The notes under the pieces were generated by a model. That model had not been told where the DNA came from, searched no databases, and was given only the letters and a program-made list of their open reading frames with translations. Shown here piece by piece: positions 1 to 6,192 of a stretch of DNA of 6,607 bases. Each line of letters begins with the position of its first letter. Positions within the stretch are counted from its first letter, which is position 1. Position numbers and translations under genes: made by a program. Where the stretch lies: positions 1-6,607 of the forward strand of contig JACQDO010000219.1 of assembly GCA_016201085.1 (NCBI GenBank). The letters run 5' to 3'. The stretch comes from Hyphomicrobiales bacterium. GTDB taxonomy: Bacteria > Pseudomonadota > Alphaproteobacteria > Rhizobiales > Xanthobacteraceae.

Positions 1-1
1 G

Positions 2-2935
2 CCGATCGAGCGGCAATTGTCGACCATCTCCGGCATCTCCTCGATGACGTCCTCGTCATCGCTCGGCATCACGCAAATCACCATCCAGTTCGATCTCGGC
101 CGCAACATCGACGGTGCCTCGCTCGACGTGCAGACCGCGCTCGCCATCGCGCAGCGCCGGCTGCCGGTCGAAATGACCACGCCGCCGTTCTTCCGCAAGG
201 TCAATCCGGGCGATTTCCCGGTGCTGTTCCTGAGCATGCGCTCCGACACCTTGCCGCTGTCGGCGGTCAACGATTACGCGGAAACGGTGGTGGCGCCGCA
301 AATCTCGCAATTGCCAGGCGTCGCCCAGGTGCTGGTCTACGGCGCGCAGAAATTCGCCGTGCGCGTGCAGGTCGATCCGGCGGCGGCGGCGGCGCGCAAT
401 ATCTCGCTCGAGGACATCCGCAGCGTGGTGGCCAAGGCCAATTCCAGCGCGCCGGTCGGCATCCTGCAGGGCAAGGACCGGGCGGTGACGCTGGTGGCGA
501 CCGGCGCCATGGAGCATGCCATCGATTACCGCAACGTGGTGGTGGCCTATCGCAACGGCGCGCCGATCAAGCTCAGCGAAGTCGCGCGCGTGATCGAGAG
601 CGTCGAAAATAGCAAGATCGCCACCTGGTTCAACGATACCCGCGCCATCGTGCTGGCGATCCAGCGCCAGCCCGACGCCAACACCGTCGCGGTGGTGGAT
701 CTGGTGCGCAACATGCTGCCGGCGATGCGCGCGCAAATCCCGCCGGCGATCAATATGGCGCCCTTGTTCGACCGCTCGCTGTCGATCCGCGCCGCAGTGT
801 TCGACGTGCAGGAAACTTTGGCGATCGCCATTTCGCTGGTGATCATGGTGATCTTCCTGTTCCTGCGCAAAGTATCGGCCACCATCATCCCGGCGCTCGC
901 CGTGCCTGTGTCGCTGATCGGCACCTGCGCCGCGATGTACGCCTTCGGATTCTCCATCAACAACATGACGCTGCTGGCGCTGACGCTGTCGGTCGGTTTC
1001 GTGGTCGACGACGCCATCGTGATGCTGGAGAACATCGTGCGCCATATCGAGGGCGGCATGCGCCCGTTCGAGGCGGCGCTGAAAGGCTCGCGCGAGATCG
1101 GCTTCACCATCGTGTCGATCACCTTCTCGCTGATCGCGGTGTTCATCCCGGTGCTGCTGATGGGCGGCATGGTCGGCCGCGTGTTCCGCGAATTCGCGGT
1201 GTCGATTTCGGTGGCGATCATCATATCGGGCTTCGTGTCGCTGACGCTGACGCCGATGCTGTGCGCACGCGTGCTCAAGGGTCACAGCGGCTCCGAGAAA
1301 CAGAACTTCGTCCTGCGCCTGTTCGAACGCACGTTCGAGAGCTGGCTGCGCACCTACGAATGGACGCTCGCCCGCGTGCTGGCCCATAAGTCGATCATGC
1401 TGGGCGTGACGCTCGCCACCATCGCGGGCACGATCTGGCTCTATATCGTGGTGCCGAAGGGCTTCTTTCCCACCGAAGACACCGGCTACATGCTCGGCAT
1501 CACCGAGGGCAAGACCGACATTTCGTTCGACGCCATGGTCGAGCACCAGCGCAAGGTCGCCGACATCGTGCGCGTCGACAAGGCGGTCGCCTATGTCAAT
1601 TCCACCGTCGGCGTCGGCGGACCGAACACGGTCGGCAACAGCGGCCGCATGCTGGTGGCGCTCAAGCCTAGAGCCGAACGCGACAGCCTGCCCGAGATCG
1701 TCGCCCGGCTGCGCCGCACCGCCAACGTGGTGCCGGGCATGCAGATCTTTTTCCAGCCGATCCAGAACATCAATCTCGGCGGCCGGCTGAACAAGAGCCA
1801 GTATCAGTACACGTTGCAGTCCAACGACACCGAAGCGCTCTATCGCATCGCGCCCGAGCTGCGCGAAAAAGTCGCGCGGCTGCCGGGCCTGCTCGACGTC
1901 ACCACCGATCTCTACGTCAAGAACCCGCAGGTCACGATCGAGGTCGATCGCGAAAAGGCGGCGGTCTATGGCGTCTCCATCGATCAGGTGCGCCAGGAAC
2001 TGTATAACGCCTTCGGCTCGCGCCAGGTCGCCACAATTTACAAGTCGACCAACGACTATCAGGTGATCCTGGAGAGCGCGCCGGAATTCCAGGCCGGCCC
2101 GAACGATCTCAATCGCATCTTCCTGAAGACCACCAACGGCACGACGGTGGCGCTCTCGGCCGTAACGCATTTCGTGCGTACGGTCGGTCCGCTGCAGGTC
2201 AACCACCAGGGCCAGCAGCCGGCGGTGACGATCTCGTTCAATCTGGCGCCCGGCTTCTCGCTCGGCCAGGCCGTCGACGCGATCCAGAAGCTGGAGCGCG
2301 ATGAGCGCCTGCCGGCCACCATCACCACCGGCTTCCAGGGCACCGCGCAGGTGTTCCAGGATTCATTGCGCGGACAGGGTATTTTGATCTTGGCGGCGAT
2401 CTTCGCGGCCTATGTCGTGCTCGGCATTCTGTATGAAAGCTTCATCCATCCGATCACCATCATCTCCGGCCTGCCGTCGGCCGGCATCGGCGCCATCCTG
2501 ACGCTGATCCTGTTCAAGATGGATCTGTCGGTCATCGCCATGATCGGCATCGTCATGCTGGTCGGCATCGTGAAGAAGAACGCCATCATGATGATCGACT
2601 TCGCCATCGAACGCCGCCGCGTCGGCCTGTCGGCGGAAGCCGCCATCGGCGAAGCCGCCATCCTGCGCTTCCGCCCGATCATGATGACGACGTTTGCGGC
2701 GATCTTCGGCACGCTGCCGATCGCGCTCGGCACCGGCGCCGGCGCCGAGTTGCGCCAGCCGCTCGGCGTGGCGGTGGTCGGCGGCCTGGTGCTGTCGCAG
2801 TTGCTCACGCTCTACATCACGCCGGTAATCTATCTCTACCTCGACCGCTTCGACCGCATGCTCAAGCGAAGGCTCGAGCCGCAGCTCGCCGAAGTCGGCG
2901 AGCCGCCGAGCAAGCCGGCGGAAGCGGCGGAGTAG
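2..2935 (+). CDS. RND multidrug efflux permease, MdtB/MdtC type (5' end missing)
   Basis: Inner-membrane proton-driven drug exporter of the ACR_tran (AcrB) superfamily, which works as a trimer with a periplasmic adaptor and an outer-membrane channel. The frame is open to the window edge: it begins PIERQLSTISG, which matches the family about 65 residues in, so the TTG at 17 is not the real start. About 977 residues are visible; with ~65 missing this fits the usual ~1,025-1,040. Numbering from Pro at nt 2, eleven of twelve membrane helices can be placed: five after the first porter domain at ~275-424, one at ~462-484, and five at ~792-947. The proton-relay pair D336-D337 (GFVVDDAIV) and K859 (VKKNAI) correspond to AcrB D407/D408/K940, and RFRPIMMTTFAAIFG to the TM11 Arg region. 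The run TSSSSLG and the C-terminal GTGAGAELRQPLG resemble MdtB and MdtC rather than AcrB. Adaptor and partner permease genes are probably upstream. MdtB versus MdtC is not decided, so no symbol is given. The gene is intact after the edge. Confidence 0.95.
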   Translation, partial: PIERQLSTISGISSMTSSSSLGITQITIQFDLGRNIDGASLDVQTALAIAQRRLPVEMTTPPFFRKVNPGDFPVLFLSMRSDTLPLSAVNDYAETVVAPQISQLPGVAQVLVYGAQKFAVRVQVDPAAAAARNISLEDIRSVVAKANSSAPVGILQGKDRAVTLVATGAMEHAIDYRNVVVAYRNGAPIKLSEVARVIESVENSKIATWFNDTRAIVLAIQRQPDANTVAVVDLVRNMLPAMRAQIPPAINMAPLFDRSLSIRAAVFDVQETLAIAISLVIMVIFLFLRKVSATIIPALAVPVSLIGTCAAMYAFGFSINNMTLLALTLSVGFVVDDAIVMLENIVRHIEGGMRPFEAALKGSREIGFTIVSITFSLIAVFIPVLLMGGMVGRVFREFAVSISVAIIISGFVSLTLTPMLCARVLKGHSGSEKQNFVLRLFERTFESWLRTYEWTLARVLAHKSIMLGVTLATIAGTIWLYIVVPKGFFPTEDTGYMLGITEGKTDISFDAMVEHQRKVADIVRVDKAVAYVNSTVGVGGPNTVGNSGRMLVALKPRAERDSLPEIVARLRRTANVVPGMQIFFQPIQNINLGGRLNKSQYQYTLQSNDTEALYRIAPELREKVARLPGLLDVTTDLYVKNPQVTIEVDREKAAVYGVSIDQVRQELYNAFGSRQVATIYKSTNDYQVILESAPEFQAGPNDLNRIFLKTTNGTTVALSAVTHFVRTVGPLQVNHQGQQPAVTISFNLAPGFSLGQAVDAIQKLERDERLPATITTGFQGTAQVFQDSLRGQGILILAAIFAAYVVLGILYESFIHPITIISGLPSAGIGAILTLILFKMDLSVIAMIGIVMLVGIVKKNAIMMIDFAIERRRVGLSAEAAIGEAAILRFRPIMMTTFAAIFGTLPIALGTGAGAELRQPLGVAVVGGLVLSQLLTLYITPVIYLYLDRFDRMLKRRLEPQLAEVGEPPSKPAEAAE

Positions 2936-2942
2936 TTCTGCT

Positions 2943-3042
2943 GTCGTCCCGGCCAAGGCGCGAAGCGCCGCGAGCCGGGACCCATACTCCGCAGTCTATC
3001 GAGGGTGAACGGCGTATGGGTCCCCGCCTCCGCGGGGACGAC
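2943..3042. repeat. Inverted pair of REP-like hairpin units
   Basis: The gap between two convergent stop codons is almost filled by two inverted copies of one unit. Left unit, 2943-2987: GTCGTCCCGGC, a 20-nt loop, then GCCGGGACCCATAC. Right unit, 3014-3042 read on the minus strand: GTCGTCCCCGC, loop GGAG, then GCGGGGACCCATAC. A 26-nt centre (2988-3013) separates them. Each unit folds on itself (TCCCGGC 2947-2953 with GCCGGGA 2974-2980; CCCCGC 3022-3027 with GCGGGG 3032-3037). The left loop holds a nested hairpin (GGCGC/GCGCC, 2957-2969). The units also pair with each other through ACCCATAC/GTATGGGT (2980-2987 with 3014-3021) and GTCGTCCC/GGGACGAC (2943-2950 with 3035-3042). I recall similar elements as frequent in Bradyrhizobium-type genomes. 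It is a noncoding palindromic repeat; copy number cannot be seen here. Confidence 0.8.
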
Positions 3043-3043
3043 G
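2944..3043. terminator. Possible bidirectional transcription end formed by the repeat hairpins
   Basis: Strong GC hairpins lie directly after both convergent genes: the left one 11 nt past the RND permease stop (2947-2980) and the right one within about 15 nt of the erpA stop (3022-3037). Neither is followed by a T-run on its outgoing strand, so these are not canonical intrinsic terminators. They could still stop or protect 3' ends of both transcripts. This is inference from position and structure only. Confidence 0.3.
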
Positions 3044-3050
3044 CACGTAA

Positions 3051-3380
3051 TTACAGCGTGAAGCTCGTCCCGCAGCCGCAGGAGGCCTTGGCCTGCGGGT
3101 TCTTCACCTTGAACGAAGCGCCGATCAGGTCGTCGACGAAATCGATCTCCGAGCCGGCCATATAGTTGACCGAAACCGGATCGATGACGACCACGGCGTC
3201 GTCGCGCGCGATCACCAGGTCGTCGGCGGCCTTGGCGCGTTCCATGTCGAACTTGTACTGGAAGCCGGAGCAGCCGCCGCCTTCCACGCTGACGCGCAGC
3301 ATGGTGCCGGCCGGCTCCGTTTTCAGGATCTCGCCGATCCGGCGGGCCGCCTTGTCGCTGACTGTGACGCTGGTATCCAT
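3051..3380 (-). CDS. erpA: Iron-sulfur cluster insertion protein, ErpA/IscA (HesB) family
   Basis: A-type carrier that receives Fe-S clusters from the assembly scaffold and passes them to cytosolic apoproteins. The 109 residues match the ~105-115 usual for the family. The three cluster-binding cysteines are present: C37 in GGGCSGFQYKF, and C101 and C103 in the C-terminal CGCG. Other family signatures are the start VTVSDKAARRI, LRVSVEGGG before the first Cys, and IDFVDDLIGASFKVKNPQA before the last pair. The ATG at 3380 has a weak GGGA (3387-3390 on the plus strand) 6 nt upstream. It is divergent from dgt across 82 bp, an arrangement I recall as common in Alphaproteobacteria, and convergent with the RND permease. 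ErpA rather than IscA or SufA is inferred from this neighbourhood and the absence of isc/suf genes beside it; the family itself is certain. Confidence 0.93.
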   Translation of the reverse strand: MDTSVTVSDKAARRIGEILKTEPAGTMLRVSVEGGGCSGFQYKFDMERAKAADDLVIARDDAVVVIDPVSVNYMAGSEIDFVDDLIGASFKVKNPQAKASCGCGTSFTL

Positions 3381-3462
3381 CGTTTGTCCCAGAGGCCGTT
3401 ATTCTATTGGCATTCGGCCTTACCGATAGTTAAGTGCGCTTACCATTAAGGTCAATCCGCCA
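3381..3462. promoter_or_regulatory. Divergent promoter region of erpA and dgt
   Basis: This is the only space for promoters of both genes. On the minus strand, TAGAAT (3406-3401) matches five of six bases of a -10 box and would give a 5' leader of roughly 15 nt for erpA, but no good -35 sits 16-18 nt before it. On the plus strand, TTGGCA (3407-3412) resembles a -35 with a poor -10, TTAAGT (3430-3435), 17 nt later. AAGGT at 3448-3452 could serve as the dgt ribosome binding site. CTTACC occurs twice in direct orientation, at 3419-3424 and 3439-3444. No convincing Irr, RirA, Fur or IscR box was recognised by eye. The individual boxes are weak; the regional role is inferred from gene orientation. 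Confidence 0.4.
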
Positions 3463-4674
3463 ATGGCGATCGAAACCGGTTGCGAACGAGCTGTTTATGC
3501 CGCCGATCCGGGCAAAAGCCGCGGAAGGCGCTGGCCGGAGCCGATAAGCCCGACCCGCAACGTGTTCCGGCGCGACTGCGACCGCATCATTCATTGCGCC
3601 GCCTTCCGCCGGCTGGCCTATAAGACGCAGGTGTTCGTCTATCACGAGGGCGATCACTACCGCACGCGGCTCACCCATACGCTGGAAGTGGCGCAGATCG
3701 CCCGCTCGCTGGCGCGCGCGCTCGGGCTGGATGAGGACCTGGCCGAGGCGCTGGCGCTGGCGCACGATCTCGGCCATCCGCCGTTCGGGCATTCCGGCGA
3801 GCGCGCGCTCGACCGCTGCCTGCACGGCTTCGGCGGCTTCGATCACAACGCGCAGGCGCTGCGCGTGGTCACCGAGTTCGACCGCCGCTATGCCGGCTTC
3901 GACGGCCTCAACCTTACCTGGGAAACGCTGGAGGGCCTGGTCAAGCACAACGGGCCGCTCACCGATCGCGACGGCCGCGCGCTTGCGCGCTACGCCGAGC
4001 GTGGCGTGCCGGCGGCGATTCTGGCCTACAACAAGATCCAGGATCTCGAACTCGGCTCCTTCGCCAGCGCGGAAGCGCAGGCGGCGGCCGTTGCCGACGA
4101 CATCGCCTATGACGCGCACGACATCGACGACGGTCTGCGCGCCGATCTGTTCGCGCTCGACGAGATTGCCGCGGGCGTGAGCGCCATCGGCTCTCTGGTG
4201 CGCGAGATCGATGCCGAACATCCGCGACTCGATCCCGCCCGCCGCGTGCACGAGCTGGTGCGCCGGCTGATCACGCACCTGATCGTGGACGTGATCGACG
4301 ACAGCCGGCAACGGTTCGCGCAGTACAGGCCGGGGTCGGTCGCCGGCGTGCGCGCGCAGGCACTGCCGATGATCGGCTTCTCGCAGGCCGGGGTCGCCAA
4401 CGACGCCGCCATCAAGACGTTTCTGGGCGAGCGCATGTACCGCCACGCCAGGGTGATGCGGGTGATGAACGATGCCGAGACGGTGGTGCGCGATCTGTTC
4501 GCGCATTACGCCCAGATGCCCGCCGACCTGCCGGCGGAATGGCGCGAGGGGCTTGAGCGCGCCGATGACGCCAGCCGCACCCGCCGCATCGCCGATTACA
4601 TTGCCGGCATGACCGACCGCTACGCGCTGATCGAGCATGCCAAATATTTTGCGCAGACGCCTGAGTTAAGGTGA
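3463..4674 (+). CDS. dgt: dNTP triphosphohydrolase, HD superfamily (Dgt-like)
   Basis: Cytosolic enzyme that splits deoxynucleoside triphosphates into deoxynucleoside and tripolyphosphate, helping set dNTP pools. The HD-domain metal ligands are visible: H72 in [17 protein letters not shown]101-D102 in [17 protein letters not shown], and an Asp in [10 protein letters not shown] (probably D213). Other family blocks are the N-terminal [35 protein letters not shown] (126-140), [15 protein letters not shown] (151-165) and the later FLGERMYRH. The 403 residues match the ~400 of the alphaproteobacterial subfamily, shorter than the ~500 of E. coli Dgt, so the true preference may cover several dNTPs rather than dGTP only. 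The ATG at 3463 follows AAGGT by 10 nt and starts the family-typical N terminus. The stop overlaps the sequence AAGGTGA. Transcription may continue into the SDR gene downstream. The family call is secure; the substrate is inferred. Confidence 0.94.
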   Translation: MAIETGCERAVYAADPGKSRGRRWPEPISPTRNVFRRDCDRIIHCAAFRRLAYKTQVFVYHEGDHYRTRLTHTLEVAQIARSLARALGLDEDLAEALALAHDLGHPPFGHSGERALDRCLHGFGGFDHNAQALRVVTEFDRRYAGFDGLNLTWETLEGLVKHNGPLTDRDGRALARYAERGVPAAILAYNKIQDLELGSFASAEAQAAAVADDIAYDAHDIDDGLRADLFALDEIAAGVSAIGSLVREIDAEHPRLDPARRVHELVRRLITHLIVDVIDDSRQRFAQYRPGSVAGVRAQALPMIGFSQAGVANDAAIKTFLGERMYRHARVMRVMNDAETVVRDLFAHYAQMPADLPAEWREGLERADDASRTRRIADYIAGMTDRYALIEHAKYFAQTPELR

Positions 4675-4699
4675 GGCTGGCGCGCCCGCGTGCGCGTGC

Positions 4700-4713
4700 T
4701 ATCCTCTCCGGGC
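4700..4713 (+). promoter_or_regulatory. Possible -10 box for a leaderless SDR transcript
   Basis: TATCCT at 4700-4705, preceded by GTGC, matches four of six bases of a -10 element and sits 8 nt before the chosen ATG at 4714. No Shine-Dalgarno sequence lies between them. A transcript starting here would begin at or next to the ATG. The matching -35 (CTGGCG near 4677) is poor. This is a weak, position-based suggestion. Confidence 0.2.
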
Positions 4714-5481
4714 ATGGCGCGATTGGCTGGTAAAGTTGCTTTCATCACCGGCGGCGGCCGCGGCATCGGCCGCGCCACGGCGGAACGCTTTGCCGAGGAG
4801 GGCGCCAAGGTCATCATAGCCGAAATCGACGCGGACAGCGGTGCGGCGGCGGCACAGTCCACCCGCGCGCGTGGCAAAAATTGCGACGGCGACGCTCACT
4901 TCATCCATTGCGACATCCGCGAAAGGTCGAACGTCGAAGCCGCCATCGCCGAAACCGTTAAACGATATGGCGGCCTGCATATCCTGCACAACAATGCCGG
5001 CGGCTCGACCCCGCAGGACGGCCCGGTCACCACGGCGCCGGAAGAGGAATTCTGGCGGGCCATCAAGCTCGACCTGTTCGGCACATTCTTATGCTCGAGG
5101 ATCGGCATCCCCGCCATGATCGAATCGGGCGGCGGCTCGATCATCAACATGTCGTCGATCGTCGCCTTGAAGGCACTGCCGGGACGCGATTGCTATACCG
5201 CCGCCAAGGGCGCGGTCGCCGCGCTCACCCGCTCGATGGCGGTGGAATTTGCGCCGCACAAAATCCGCGTCAACGCGATTGCGCCGGGCGTCGTGCTGAC
5301 GGAGCGGGTCAAGAAACTGATGGAAGGCGCCAAGGACATCGAGAAGCTCGCGGCCGGCAACCTGCTCGGGCTCGGCCTGCCCAGCCATATCGCCGACATG
5401 GCGGTCTATCTCGCCTCGGACGAGTCGGCGATCACCACGGGACAGGTCTTGTCGGTCGATAGCGGGGCGACGGTCGTTTAG
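4714..5481 (+). CDS. Short-chain dehydrogenase/reductase (SDR, classical, NAD-type)
   Basis: Cytosolic Rossmann-fold oxidoreductase acting on an alcohol/ketone; the substrate cannot be told from sequence. Numbering from the ATG at 4714 (255 residues, normal for the ~250-residue classical family): cofactor glycine motif TGGGRGIG at 12-19; acidic E37 at the end of strand beta-2 (VIIAEID), which usually means NAD(H) rather than NADP(H); NNAG at 93-96; S148 (NMSSIVA), Y161 and K165 (YTAAK) as catalytic residues; IRVNAIAPGVVLTE at 184-197. The position that is normally catalytic Asn carries D120 (IKLDLFGTF). An in-frame GTG at 4690 would add eight residues (MRVLSSPG); I prefer the ATG because the Rossmann strand begins normally there, although no ribosome binding site precedes it. 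The gene starts 39 bp after dgt in the same direction, so it may be co-transcribed. It ends 16 bp from a convergent gene. Confidence 0.92.
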   Translation: MARLAGKVAFITGGGRGIGRATAERFAEEGAKVIIAEIDADSGAAAAQSTRARGKNCDGDAHFIHCDIRERSNVEAAIAETVKRYGGLHILHNNAGGSTPQDGPVTTAPEEEFWRAIKLDLFGTFLCSRIGIPAMIESGGGSIINMSSIVALKALPGRDCYTAAKGAVAALTRSMAVEFAPHKIRVNAIAPGVVLTERVKKLMEGAKDIEKLAAGNLLGLGLPSHIADMAVYLASDESAITTGQVLSVDSGATVV

Positions 5482-5497
5482 TCGCGATGAAAACGCG

Positions 5498-6085
5498 TCA
5501 GCGAAGAATATTGCGTAACGCCCGCAGCGGATCGGGCGGCGATGAGCGCGTGCGCGCGTTCTGACTCGGCGTGTCTTTGCAGATTTTTCTCAGGATGACA
5601 TCGACGTCGCCCTGATACTCGTACTTCATGCTTTCATTGGGAACGATGACCCGCATGGCGCGGATTTTCTCTTGGCTCCGCTCGATCGAAATATCCCGCA
5701 ACAAGACATTGCCCCAAGGGCGCGCTTCGGAGCGAAACTCGTTTTCCTCGCAAATGCCGTTGATGCAGACATCCAAGCCCAGCGTCGCGTCGACTTCGGT
5801 GGTGCGCAGCGTCTCCAGCTCGGCCGGCACGTTCGCCTTGCCATAGACCGACAGCACCATTTGCAGGTCCAGTTTGCCGCGGCTCTTCTTGCAGCCGACC
5901 AGGCCCAGGCTGAACTGTTCGAGATCGTTCAATTCCAGCCAGGCATCCTGGCCAGTCCCCTCCGCATTGGCGCGAATATAAACATTGCCCGCGACGGCCG
6001 GACCAGCGACGAATATCAGGGCAATGAGGAGAAAGATGCCGGTGAGCGTTTTGCCGACAGGGCGCATGACACGATGCAGGCGCAT
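5498..6085 (-). CDS. Secreted protein of unknown function with four cysteines
   Basis: I do not recognise a family. With the ATG at 6085 it is 195 residues. That start is chosen over the upstream ATG at 6148 because GGAG (6096-6093) lies 7 nt before it and because it puts a proper signal peptide at the N terminus: basic MRLHRVMRPVGK, hydrophobic core TGIFLLIALIFVAG, and a signal peptidase I site AVA|G after residue 32. The mature part has four cysteines (C65, C107, C112, C169), with C107 and C112 forming a tight CINGIC pair; disulfides in the periplasm are plausible. Alternating polar/hydrophobic stretches (LDLQMVLSVYG, NVLLRDISIE, MRVIVPNE) suggest a mainly beta fold. The tail (~172-195) is Pro/Arg-rich and probably disordered. 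GC is lower than in neighbours (27 of 60 bases at 5581-5640 by hand count, against 44 of 60 in dgt at 3721-3780). It lies downstream of the DedA gene on the same strand, 107 bp away. Confidence 0.78.
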   Translation of the reverse strand: MRLHRVMRPVGKTLTGIFLLIALIFVAGPAVAGNVYIRANAEGTGQDAWLELNDLEQFSLGLVGCKKSRGKLDLQMVLSVYGKANVPAELETLRTTEVDATLGLDVCINGICEENEFRSEARPWGNVLLRDISIERSQEKIRAMRVIVPNESMKYEYQGDVDVILRKICKDTPSQNARTRSSPPDPLRALRNILR

Positions 6086-6192
6086 TGACGCGCTCCAATT
6101 CCTGCAAGTTTTACGGTGATAGAAGAGCAGAACCGCACGATTCCGCATTGCGCTAGGTCAAGTTAGGCCGCTACGGCGATACCGTGTGCCGA
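6086..6192. other. Intergenic region between dedA-like gene and secreted-protein gene
   Basis: Both flanking genes read leftwards. On the minus strand a TTGACC (6163-6158) resembles a -35 box, but no matching -10 follows at 16-18 nt. A short hairpin, ACGG/CCGT (6173-6185), lies just after the DedA stop without a T-run. The gap is long enough for the secreted-protein gene to have its own promoter, but nothing decisive is seen. Confidence 0.3.
6093..6096 (-). promoter_or_regulatory. Ribosome binding site deciding the start of the secreted-protein gene
   Basis: On the minus strand GGAG is followed by 7 nt and then ATG at 6085. The alternatives at 6148 and 6067 have no comparable sequence in front of them. 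This site and the signal peptide agree on the same start. Confidence 0.6.

Noticed and set aside
17..19. TTG at 17 as the start of the RND permease.
   Set aside because: The frame is open to the first base and the residues before it (PIERQ) continue the family alignment, so the real start is upstream of the window.
56..2206. A 716-codon open frame on the minus strand, opposite the RND permease.
   Set aside because: Its product is an Arg/His/Asp-rich low-complexity sequence with no domain, while the plus strand encodes a clear RND protein. In GC-rich genes the antisense frame stays open because codons TTA, CTA and TCA are avoided.
3430..4638. A 402-codon open frame on the minus strand, opposite dgt.
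   Set aside because: Same shadow effect; the plus strand carries the HD-domain motifs and the minus product shows no recognisable fold.
4679..4686. The perfect 8-bp palindrome GGCGCGCC after dgt as an operator or terminator.
   Set aside because: Too short and expected by chance in GC-rich DNA; it has no T-run and no repeated partner nearby.
5482..5510. A terminator between the convergent SDR and secreted-protein genes.
   Set aside because: Only a four-base CGCG/CGCG stem can be made across the 16-bp gap, with no T-run; not enough to call.
5672..6088. A 138-codon plus-strand frame opposite the secreted-protein gene.
   Set aside because: It has no signal, domain or ribosome binding site; the minus strand has a signal peptide and a good ribosome binding site.
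6086..6148. A 21-residue N-terminal extension of the secreted protein, starting at the ATG at 6148.
   Set aside because: It has no ribosome binding site, would bury the signal peptide behind a non-signal sequence, and the ATG at 6085 has a well-placed GGAG.
6086..6192. An EcfG-type (general stress) promoter, from GGAATC followed later by CGT on the minus strand.
   Set aside because: The -35 is imperfect (GGAATC rather than GGAAC) and the spacing to the CGT is about 23 nt instead of 16-19.
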